Assembly (NCBI RefSeq): GCF_000202635.1
Contig: NC_015125.1
Location: forward strand, 1,860,001-1,924,000
Direction: 5' to 3'
DNA length: 64,000 nt
DNA from: Microbacterium testaceum StLB037
GTDB taxonomy: Bacteria > Actinomycetota > Actinomycetes > Actinomycetales > Microbacteriaceae
The stretch's first letter is position 1; each line of letters opens with the position of its first letter. The notes under the pieces are model-generated. The model was not told where the DNA came from. It worked only from the letters and a program-made list of their open reading frames with translations, and did not search any database. Below are positions 25,482-33,444 of the stretch, piece after piece. The position numbers and the translations under genes are program-made.

Positions 25482-26680
25482 CGCCCGTCACCACCCTCCT
25501 CGACGCCATCTCGGGCATCGGCCGCGAGCCGCGCAGCGGCGGCTACGCCCGCCCGGTCTTCTCGACCGCCGAACGCGACCTGCGCGCGTGGTTCGTCGCC
25601 GAGGCCGAGGCGCGCGGGCTCGACGTCGAGGTCGACCGCAACGGCATCCTGTGGGCCTGGTGGGGGATGCCGGGACCCGGCGCCGTCGTCACCGGAAGCC
25701 ACCTCGACTCGGTGCCCGGTGGCGGGGCGTTCGACGGGCCGCTGGGCGTCGCGGCTGCGCTCGCCGCGGTCGACGTCCTGCGCTCGCGGGGGATCGCTCC
25801 CGCAAAGCCCTTCGCGATCGCGGTGTTCCCCGAGGAGGAGGGCTCGCGCTTCGGTGTCGCGTGCCTCGGTTCGCGGCTGCTGACCGGGGCGTTGTCTCCG
25901 GATGCCGCGCGCCGCCTCACCGACCGCGACGGCGACACGCTCGCCGACGTCTTCGCCGCGGGCGGCATCGACCCGGCCCGGATCGGACCCGACGCCGAAA
26001 CGCTCGCCCGCATCGGCGTCTTCGTCGAGCTCCATGTCGAGCAGGGGCGCGGGCTCATCGACCTCGACCGTCCCTTCGCCGTCGCCGAGTCGATCCTCGG
26101 CCACGGCCGCTTCAAGGTGTCGGTGCGCGGCGAGGGCAACCACGCCGGGACGACCCTCATGGCCGACCGCCGCGATCCGGTGGTCGCCGCCGCCGGCATG
26201 GTCGGTCGCATCGCCGACCTGGCCGACGCGGTCGAGGACGCGCGTGCTACCGTCGGCCGCTTCGAGCCCGTGCCCGGCGGCACCAACGTCATCGCGTCGT
26301 CGGTCGACTTCTGGATCGACGCGCGGCATCCCGACGACGCCGTCACCCGCCGCCTCGTCTCCGACATCGAGCGCTCGTGCGTCGAGCTCGCCGCCGCGCG
26401 GGGGTGCGAGGCGGTGCTCGTCGAGGAATCGTGGAGCCCCACGGTCGGCTTCGACCCCGCGCTCGCGGGACGCCTCGGTGCGGCGCTCGCCGACGCCCCG
26501 TACCTGCGCACCGGGGCGGGCCATGACGCCGGCATCCTCGCGAGCGCCGTCCCCACCGGCATGCTGTTCGTCCGCAATCCCTCGGGCATCTCGCACTCAC
26601 CCGAGGAGCACGTCGCCGACGCCGACGCCGACGCGTCCGCCGCGGCGCTCGCCGATGTCCTGCAGGACCTGCTGTCGTGA
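25478..26680 (+). CDS. M20-family amidohydrolase (allantoate/N-carbamoyl type) in hut position
   Basis: 400 residues of the M20/M28 amidohydrolase family (allantoate amidohydrolase, N-carbamoyl-L-amino-acid hydrolase). Metal ligands are in [15 protein letters not shown] and [10 protein letters not shown] near residues 70 and 115, with HVEQGRG near 188 and GHDAGILA near the end. No allantoin genes are nearby. Between hutU and hutF it sits where an N-formylglutamate deformylase is needed: HutF yields N-formylglutamate, and no HutG is here. I infer it hydrolyses N-formylglutamate. Overlaps its neighbours by ATGA and GTGA. Confidence 0.85.
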   Translation: MTPVTTLLDAISGIGREPRSGGYARPVFSTAERDLRAWFVAEAEARGLDVEVDRNGILWAWWGMPGPGAVVTGSHLDSVPGGGAFDGPLGVAAALAAVDVLRSRGIAPAKPFAIAVFPEEEGSRFGVACLGSRLLTGALSPDAARRLTDRDGDTLADVFAAGGIDPARIGPDAETLARIGVFVELHVEQGRGLIDLDRPFAVAESILGHGRFKVSVRGEGNHAGTTLMADRRDPVVAAAGMVGRIADLADAVEDARATVGRFEPVPGGTNVIASSVDFWIDARHPDDAVTRRLVSDIERSCVELAAARGCEAVLVEESWSPTVGFDPALAGRLGAALADAPYLRTGAGHDAGILASAVPTGMLFVRNPSGISHSPEEHVADADADASAAALADVLQDLLS

Positions 26681-27993
26681 CCCGCTTCTGGGCGCCGCGG
26701 GCGTGGATCGGCGACGCCGTGGCGAGCGGCGTCCGCATCGTGGCATCCGGTGGGCTGATCACCTCCGTGGAGACCGAAGCGACTCCGGATGCCGACGACC
26801 ACCGCCTCGACGGACTCGTGCTGCCGGGGGCGGTCAACGCGCACTCCCACGCCTTCCACCGGCTGCTCCGGGGCCGCACGCACGGCGACGGCGGCAGCTT
26901 CTGGACCTGGCGCGAGCTGATGTACCGCGAGGCCGGGCGGCTCGATCCCGCGTCGTACGAGCGCATCGCCACGGCGGTGTACGCCGAGATGGTCGCCGCG
27001 GGCTGGACGTCGGTCGCCGAGTTCCACTACGTGCACCACGCGCCCGACGCCTCGCCCTACGACCCTCCGCATGCGATGGAGCGCGCGCTCGCGCGCGCGG
27101 CCCGGGCCAGCGGCATCCGTCTCACCCTGCTCGACACGTGCTACCTCTCCAGCGGCTTCGGGAAGCCTCTCGAACCCTCCCAACGGCGTTTCGGAGACAC
27201 GGATGCCACGACCTGGCTCGCGCGTTCGTCGGCGCTGCGCGAGGTCTTGGCCGACGAGCACCCCGAGGTCGTGGTCGGCGCGGCCGTGCACTCGGTGCGC
27301 GCGGTGCCGGTCGACGCCCTCGAGCGGATCGGCGCCGAGCTCGACCCTGCGATCGCCCTGCACGTGCACCTGTCGGAGCAGCCGGCCGAGAACGCGGCCT
27401 GCCGCGAGGCCACGGGTCTCACCCCCACCGGGCTCCTCGCCCGCAGCGGCCTGCTGTCGCCGCGGCTGTCGGCCGTGCACGCCACCCACCTCACCGACGA
27501 CGACATCGCCGCCCTCGGCGACGCCCGCGCGGCGATCGTGATGTGCCCGACCACCGAGGCCGATCTGGGTGACGGCGTCGGCCCCGCCCGGCGCCTCGCC
27601 GACGCGGGAGTGCGCATCGCGCTCGGCACCGACCAGCATGCGGTGGTCGACCCGCTGCTCGAGGCGCGCGCGCTCGAACACGGGGAGCGGCTCGCGTCGG
27701 GGCGGCGCGGACGATTCTCGCCCGCCGAGCTCGTCGCCGCCCTGACCCACGGCGGCGCCTCGGCCGTCGGGCGGTCGATCGGACGGATCGCCGTGGGGGA
27801 GCCCTGCGATCTCCTCGTCATCGACGAGACCAGCCCCCGGACCGCGGGGAGCGATCCCGACCAGCTCGTGCTGAGCGCCACCGCGACCGATGTGACGCGT
27901 GTGATCATCGGGGGACGCGAGCGCGCGGCCGGCGGCGCGCACACCGACCTCGGGCCGGTCGGCGATCTGCTGCGAAAGGCGATGGCATCGTGA
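26677..27993 (+). CDS. hutF: formimidoylglutamate deiminase
   Basis: 438 residues of the amidohydrolase superfamily. HutF deaminates N-formimino-L-glutamate to N-formyl-L-glutamate. The metal-binding HSHAFHRLLRG and the HutF hallmark FWTWRELMYREA follow each other near residues 51-85. LHVHLSEQPAEN near 225 and the metal Asp in LGTDQHAVVDPL are also present. This choice of deiminase plus deformylase, instead of HutG formiminohydrolase, is common in actinobacteria. GTG at 26677 overlaps the upstream stop as GTGA. Confidence 0.95.
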   Translation: MTRFWAPRAWIGDAVASGVRIVASGGLITSVETEATPDADDHRLDGLVLPGAVNAHSHAFHRLLRGRTHGDGGSFWTWRELMYREAGRLDPASYERIATAVYAEMVAAGWTSVAEFHYVHHAPDASPYDPPHAMERALARAARASGIRLTLLDTCYLSSGFGKPLEPSQRRFGDTDATTWLARSSALREVLADEHPEVVVGAAVHSVRAVPVDALERIGAELDPAIALHVHLSEQPAENAACREATGLTPTGLLARSGLLSPRLSAVHATHLTDDDIAALGDARAAIVMCPTTEADLGDGVGPARRLADAGVRIALGTDQHAVVDPLLEARALEHGERLASGRRGRFSPAELVAALTHGGASAVGRSIGRIAVGEPCDLLVIDETSPRTAGSDPDQLVLSATATDVTRVIIGGRERAAGGAHTDLGPVGDLLRKAMAS

Positions 27994-29165
27994 GCACTCT
28001 CATCACCCGCATCGGCGAACTGATGACCGTCGACGACGAGGATCGGGTGCTCCGTGACGCCGCCGTGGTCATCGACGGTGACCGGATCGTCTGGATCGGC
28101 TCCGCATCCGCAGCCCCCGCCGCCGACGAGCGCGTGGATGCCGACGGCCGCGCCCTGCTGCCCGGCTGGGTCGACTCGCACACCCACCTCGTCTTCGACG
28201 GCGATCGCGCGGCCGAGTTCGAGGCCCGGATGGCGGGGCAGAGCTACGCCGCGGGAGGGATCGCGGTGACGCGGGATGCCACCCGCGAGGCGTCCGACGA
28301 CCGTCTCACCGCCCTCCTGGCGGCCCGCATCCGCGAGGCGCGCGCACAGGGGACGACCTGGATCGAGACCAAGACCGGCTACGGTCTCGACATCGCGAGC
28401 GAGGTGCGCAGCGCGCGCATCGCCGCGGCGGCCGCCGACGACGCGACCTTCCTCGGCGCGCACCTCGTCCCCGCGGGCCGGGACGCCGACGACTACGTGC
28501 GCGAGGTGTGCGGGCCGATGCTCGCCGCGGTCCGCCCGTACGTGTCGTGGGCCGACGTGTTCTGCGAACGCGGGGCGTTCACGCCCGAGCAGTCGCGGGA
28601 GGTCCTGCTCGCCGCGCGCGCCGCGGGACTCGGGCTGCGGGTGCACGGCAACCAGCTCGGACACGGCGAGGGGATCCTGCTGGCCGTCGAACTGGGCGCG
28701 GCGAGCGTCGACCACTGCAACTTCGTCTCGGATGCCGACCTCGACGCGCTCGCGGGAGGATCGACCGTCGCGACGGTCCTGCCCGCGTGCGATCTGTCGA
28801 CGCGGGCTCCTCTCGCTCCCGCGCGGCGGCTGCTCGACGCCGGGGTGGAGGTCGCGATCGCGTCGAACGGCAACCCGGGGACGTCGTACACGACCTCGAT
28901 GCCGTTCTGCGTCGCGACGGCGGTGCTGCAGATGGGGCTCAGCGTCGCCGAAGCGGTGCGAGCGGCTACGCGCGGAGGGGCGATCGCGCTCGGTCGCGCC
29001 TCGGGCGACGGTTCCGTCGGATCGATCGCGGTCGGCCACCGCGCCGACCTGCACCTGCTCGACGCCCCCTCGGCGACCCATCTGGCGTACCGGCCCGGGA
29101 TGCCGCTGACCGCGGGCGTATGGAAGGACGGTCGCCGCGTGGCGGCACCGCTCGTCGCGCGCTGA
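27990..29165 (+). CDS. hutI: imidazolonepropionase
   Basis: 391 residues. HutI opens the imidazolone ring to formiminoglutamate. PGWVDSHTHLVFDGDRAAEF carries the first metal ligands, then IETKTGYGLD, RVHGNQLGHGEG with the later His ligands, and IASNGNPGTSYTTSMPFC near the end, all specific to HutI. It ends the iclR-hutU-M20-hutF-hutI message. No histidine ammonia-lyase (hutH) is present, so the first step must be encoded elsewhere. Confidence 0.96.
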   Translation: MSTLITRIGELMTVDDEDRVLRDAAVVIDGDRIVWIGSASAAPAADERVDADGRALLPGWVDSHTHLVFDGDRAAEFEARMAGQSYAAGGIAVTRDATREASDDRLTALLAARIREARAQGTTWIETKTGYGLDIASEVRSARIAAAAADDATFLGAHLVPAGRDADDYVREVCGPMLAAVRPYVSWADVFCERGAFTPEQSREVLLAARAAGLGLRVHGNQLGHGEGILLAVELGAASVDHCNFVSDADLDALAGGSTVATVLPACDLSTRAPLAPARRLLDAGVEVAIASNGNPGTSYTTSMPFCVATAVLQMGLSVAEAVRAATRGGAIALGRASGDGSVGSIAVGHRADLHLLDAPSATHLAYRPGMPLTAGVWKDGRRVAAPLVAR

Positions 29166-29297
29166 GGGCGCGTGTCCGCGGGTGTTCGCGGTGAGCGCTA
29201 CCGGCTTCCACCCCGGATTCGCGCGGATGTCGGAGGTCCGTGCCAGGCTGTAGCTGCGGTCATGGCGACCGTGATCCGTTGATTACCGGAGGGCTCC

Positions 29298-31025
29298 GTG
29301 CTCGCCAAGCTCCTCATCCGCTACCTCAAGCCGTACCGCTGGCTGCTGCTCGCGCTCCTGATCTTCCAGTTCGCGGCGGCGATGGCATCCCTGTATCTGC
29401 CGCGATTGAACGCCGACATCATCGATCAGGGCGTCGCCCGCGGCGACACGAACTTCATCTGGTCGCGCGGCATGATCATGCTCGTGATCTCTCTCGGACA
29501 GATCACGGCGTCGGTCATCGCGACCTACTTCGCCGCCCGCGCCGCGATGGCGGCCGGGCGCGACATCCGACTCGACGTGTTCGAGAAGGTCAGCGGGTTC
29601 AGCGAGCGCGAGCTGTCGCAGTTCGGCGCGGGTTCCCTCATCACCCGCAACACCAATGACGTGCAGCAGGTGCAGATGCTCGCGATGATGGGCGCGACCA
29701 TGCTCGTCAGCGCCCCGCTGCTCGCCATCGGCGGCATCTTCATGGCCCTCCAGCAAGATGTGGGGCTGAGCTGGCTGATCGCCGTCGCGGTGCCCGCTCT
29801 CCTGATCGCCGCGGGCCTGATCATCGCCCGCATGGTGCCGCTGTTCCGCAGCTACCAGACCAAGCTCGACGCCGTGAACCGCATCATGCGCGAGCAGCTG
29901 ACGGGCGTCCGCGTCGTGCGCGCGTTCGTCCGCGAGCGCATCGAAGAAGAGCGCTTCCGCGAGGCCAACACCGACATCATGGTCGTCGGTCGGAAGGTCG
30001 GATCCCTCTTCGTCCTGCTGTTCCCCCTGGCGATGCTCGTGCTGAACGTCACCGTGGTCGGGGTCATCTGGTTCGGCGGCATCCAGGTCGACAGCGGCGC
30101 GGTCGAGATCGGCACGCTGTTCGCGTTCATGCAGTACGTGGCCCAGATCCTCATGGGCGTGCTGATGGCGAGCTTCATGACGGTGATGATCCCGCGCGCC
30201 GCGGTCTCGGCCGAGCGCATCGGGGAGGTTCTCGACAGCCACTCCACCCTCGAACGGCCCGCCCACCCGGTCACCGCGTTCCCCGAGCCGGGCGCGGTCG
30301 AGCTCGACGACGTCGCTTTCGCCTACCCCGGTGCCGAGTCGCCGGTCGTGTCGGGCGTGAGCTTCGCGGCCCGGCCGGGCGAGACCGTCGCGATCGTCGG
30401 ATCGACAGGTGCCGGCAAGACCACGCTCGTGTCGCTCATCCCGCGCCTGTTCGACGTGACGGGCGGTGCCGTCCGCGTCGGCGGTGTCGATGTGCGCGAG
30501 GCGGATCTCGACGGACTGTGGAAGAGCATCGGTCTCGTTCCTCAGCGCCCGTTCCTCTTCAGTGGCACGGTCGCCTCCAACCTGCGCTTCGGGCGCGAAG
30601 ACGCCAGCGACGACGAACTCTGGCGCGCGCTCGAGATCGCGCAGGGCCGCGACTTCGTCGAGGCGATGGAGGGCGGGCTCGAGGGGCGCATCGCGCAGGG
30701 GGGCACCAACGTCTCCGGCGGGCAACGTCAGCGCCTGGCCATCGCCCGCGCGATCGTCCACCGCCCCGCCGTGCTCGTCTTCGACGACTCCTTCTCCGCG
30801 CTCGATCTCAGCACCGACGCGAGGTTGAGACAGGCCCTGTGGGATGAGTTGCCGGAGGTGACCAAGATCGTGGTCGCCCAGCGCGTGTCGACCATCACCG
30901 GGGCCGACCGGATCGTCGTGCTGGAAGACGGTCGCATGGTCGGTCTCGGCACGCACGACGAGCTGCTCCAGACGAGCGACACGTACCGCGAGATCGTCGA
31001 GTCGCAGCTGGGGGTGGAAGCATGA
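29298..31025 (+). CDS. heterodimeric ABC exporter half, degenerate-site subunit
   Basis: 575 residues: six membrane segments (about 15-300) fused to an ATPase. Walker A is GSTGAGKTT near residue 367, the signature NVSGGQRQ is canonical, but Walker B is LVFDDSF, with Asp where the catalytic Glu should be. This is the hallmark of one half of asymmetric heterodimers such as TM287/288 or BmrCD. Its intact signature completes the active site of the partner encoded next. The stop overlaps the next ATG. GGAGGG precedes the GTG at 29298. Substrate unknown; multidrug or lipid export is typical. Confidence 0.92.
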   Translation: MLAKLLIRYLKPYRWLLLALLIFQFAAAMASLYLPRLNADIIDQGVARGDTNFIWSRGMIMLVISLGQITASVIATYFAARAAMAAGRDIRLDVFEKVSGFSERELSQFGAGSLITRNTNDVQQVQMLAMMGATMLVSAPLLAIGGIFMALQQDVGLSWLIAVAVPALLIAAGLIIARMVPLFRSYQTKLDAVNRIMREQLTGVRVVRAFVRERIEEERFREANTDIMVVGRKVGSLFVLLFPLAMLVLNVTVVGVIWFGGIQVDSGAVEIGTLFAFMQYVAQILMGVLMASFMTVMIPRAAVSAERIGEVLDSHSTLERPAHPVTAFPEPGAVELDDVAFAYPGAESPVVSGVSFAARPGETVAIVGSTGAGKTTLVSLIPRLFDVTGGAVRVGGVDVREADLDGLWKSIGLVPQRPFLFSGTVASNLRFGREDASDDELWRALEIAQGRDFVEAMEGGLEGRIAQGGTNVSGGQRQRLAIARAIVHRPAVLVFDDSFSALDLSTDARLRQALWDELPEVTKIVVAQRVSTITGADRIVVLEDGRMVGLGTHDELLQTSDTYREIVESQLGVEA

Positions 31026-33049
31026 GCACCCCCGATGCCCTCACCGAAGAAGACCGGGCCGAACTCGAACTCGCTGAACAGGCGCGCTTGAACTCCGGCG
31101 ACTGGGACAGCGTCGCGCCCGGAAAGGCCGCGAACTTCGGGCCCAGCTTCCGTCGACTGATCGGACTCCTGCGTCCGCACGCCGTCGCGTTCGCGTTCGT
31201 GTCGCTGCTCGGCGCCCTCGGCGTCGTCCTCGCGGTCCTCGCCCCGCGCGTCCTCGGAGACGCCACGAACATCATCTTCGAGGGGGTCGTCTCGAAGGGG
31301 CTGGCGAACCAGTTCCCCGCCGACACCTCGCAGGCCGATGTCGTCGCGGCGCTCCGCGCGGCGGGTCAGAACGACTTCGCCAACATCATCGGCGCGATGA
31401 ACTCGTTCCAGGTCGGCGCGGGCGTCGACTTCGACGCTCTGCGCCTGGTCATCGTCGCGGTGCTCGCGATCTACGTCGGTTCGTCGCTGCTGTCGTGGAT
31501 CCAGGGGTACGTCATCAACGTGATCATGGTCCGCACGATGTGGCGCCTGCGCGAAGACGTCGAGGCCAAGATCAACCGCCTGCCGCTGTCGTACTTCGAC
31601 AAGGTCCAACGCGGAGAACTCATCTCGCGCGTGACCAACGACATCGACAACATCACGCAGACGATGCAGCAGTCGCTCTCGAGCGCACTCACGTCGGTGC
31701 TGACGGTGGTGGGCGTGCTCATCATGATGTTCACCATCTCGTGGCAGCTCGCGCTCGTCGCCCTCGTCTCGCTGCCGCTCATGGCGATCATCTTCGGTGT
31801 GATCGGCCCGAAGTCGCAGAAGGCGTTCGGCACGCAGTGGAAGAAGGTCGGGCGCCTGAACGCCCGCGTCGAGGAGTCCTTCTCCGGCCACGCGCTCGTC
31901 AAGGTGTACGGCCGCGAGAAAGACGCGCGCGAGAAGTTTGAGGTCGAGAACGAGGAGCTGTACCAGGCGAGCTTCAAAGCCCAGTTCCTCTCCGGCATGA
32001 TCATGCCGGGCATGATGTTCGTCGGAAACCTCACCTACGTCGGCATCGCCGTGCTCGGCGGGCTGATGGTGGCCGCTGGCCAGATCCGCCTCGGCGACGT
32101 CCAGGCCTTCATCCAGTACTCGCAGCAGTTCACGCAGCCGCTGTCGCAGCTGGGCGGCATGGCCGCCGTCGTCCAGTCGGGCACCGCCTCGGCCGAGCGC
32201 GTGTTCGCGCTGCTCGACGCCGACGAGCAGGACCCCGACGCGGCGGACGCGCCCGACCCGGTCGACGGGCGCGGCGTCATCGAGTTCGCGAACGTCGCCT
32301 TCGCCTACACGCCGGAGCGCCCGCTCATCAGCGATCTGTCGTTCCGCGTCGAGCCCGGGCAGACGGTCGCGATCGTCGGGCCCACCGGTGCGGGCAAGAC
32401 CACGCTGGTCAACCTCATCATGCGGTTCTACGAGCTCGACGGCGGGCGCATCCTGCTCGACGGGCAGGACATCGCCGACCTCCGCCGCGACGACGTCCGC
32501 TCACGGACCGGCATGGTGCTGCAAGACCCGTGGCTCTTCGCCGGCACGATCCGCGACAACATCCGGTACGGCCGCGAGAGCGCGACCGATGACGAGATCG
32601 TCGAGGCCGCCGTCGCGACGCGCGTCGACCAGTTCGTGCACTCGCTCCCCGAGGGCTACGACACCGTCCTCGACGAGGACGCGGCCAACGTCTCCGCCGG
32701 CGAGAAGCAGCTGATCACGATCGCGCGCGCCTTCGTCGCGCGGCCCTCGGTACTGATCCTCGACGAGGCCACCTCCTCGGTCGACACCCGTACCGAGCTG
32801 CTGCTGCAGCAAGCGATGGCGGCGCTCCGCGAGGGGCGCACCTCCTTCGTGATCGCGCACCGTCTCTCGACGATCCGCGACGCCGACCTCATCCTCGTGA
32901 TGGAGCACGGCGACATCGTCGAGCAGGGAACCCACGACGAGCTCATCACGCAGCACGGCGCCTACTGGCGTCTGTACCAGTCGCAGTTCCAGAATGCCGC
33001 GTCCGAGGGCGACGGAGCCGCCCAGCCCGTGCACGAGTCGGAGTCCTAA
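31022..33049 (+). CDS. heterodimeric ABC exporter half, catalytic subunit
   Basis: 675 residues with a 45-residue N-terminal extension, six membrane segments and an ATPase. Walker A GPTGAGKTT is near residue 453, and Walker B LILDEATSS keeps the catalytic Glu, but the signature reads NVSAGEKQ instead of LSGGQ. Together the two proteins form one canonical and one degenerate ATP site, exactly complementary to the first half. An insert after the first helix (about residues 95-125, extracellular) is typical of the larger half of such pairs. Four-base overlap with the upstream gene. Confidence 0.93.
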   Translation: MSTPDALTEEDRAELELAEQARLNSGDWDSVAPGKAANFGPSFRRLIGLLRPHAVAFAFVSLLGALGVVLAVLAPRVLGDATNIIFEGVVSKGLANQFPADTSQADVVAALRAAGQNDFANIIGAMNSFQVGAGVDFDALRLVIVAVLAIYVGSSLLSWIQGYVINVIMVRTMWRLREDVEAKINRLPLSYFDKVQRGELISRVTNDIDNITQTMQQSLSSALTSVLTVVGVLIMMFTISWQLALVALVSLPLMAIIFGVIGPKSQKAFGTQWKKVGRLNARVEESFSGHALVKVYGREKDAREKFEVENEELYQASFKAQFLSGMIMPGMMFVGNLTYVGIAVLGGLMVAAGQIRLGDVQAFIQYSQQFTQPLSQLGGMAAVVQSGTASAERVFALLDADEQDPDAADAPDPVDGRGVIEFANVAFAYTPERPLISDLSFRVEPGQTVAIVGPTGAGKTTLVNLIMRFYELDGGRILLDGQDIADLRRDDVRSRTGMVLQDPWLFAGTIRDNIRYGRESATDDEIVEAAVATRVDQFVHSLPEGYDTVLDEDAANVSAGEKQLITIARAFVARPSVLILDEATSSVDTRTELLLQQAMAALREGRTSFVIAHRLSTIRDADLILVMEHGDIVEQGTHDELITQHGAYWRLYQSQFQNAASEGDGAAQPVHESES

Positions 33050-33084
33050 GGCGAGTCCCGGCATGCCGCGCGGACGATGGCGCC

Positions 33085-33156
33085 GCAGCCTCGCAGCCTC
33101 GCAGCCTCGCAGCCTCGCAGCCTCGCGGTCTCGCGGTCTCGCGGTCTCGCAGCCTC
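33085..33156. repeat. 8-bp tandem array GCAGCCTC / GCGGTCTC
   Basis: Nine units in the order five GCAGCCTC, three GCGGTCTC, one GCAGCCTC. It lies after the ABC exporter in a 395-bp gene-free stretch that also holds a 7-bp-like GCGGTGT array and element Q6. An 8-bp unit can change in copy number by slippage. Confidence 0.85.
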
Positions 33157-33247
33157 GGAGCCCCGCGGCGCGTGCTTCGGTGCCGGAGGTGTGCGGTGTG
33201 CGGTGTGCGGCGTGCGGCGTGCGCTTCCTCGCGCGGCTCTCACCTGA

Positions 33248-33316
33248 GGTTTGGGGCGCATTTCGCAGCTTGGGGCGTATGGCGTACGCCCCAACGCGTG
33301 TCTCGCGCCCCAAACC
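33248..33316. repeat. four-core inverted repeat element Q6 (core TTGGGGCG)
   Basis: The clearest member of the family. The outer arms GGTTTGGGGCGC (33248-33259) and GCGCCCCAAACC (33305-33316) and the inner arms TTGGGGCGTA (33270-33279) and TACGCCCCAA (33285-33294) are perfect complements. All four share TTGGGGCG. It lies between two convergent genes. Confidence 0.8.
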
Positions 33317-33444
33317 CGCTTTGGCCATGCCGCCGTCCCGGCCGCAGCGCCGTCCCGCCGTGCGTCGTCTTGCCGCCGCCTCGTTCTGAGCGTGCTGGCC
33401 CGCCGCCGCCTCACCCGCCGCCGCCTCACCCGCGGCGCTCCGCC

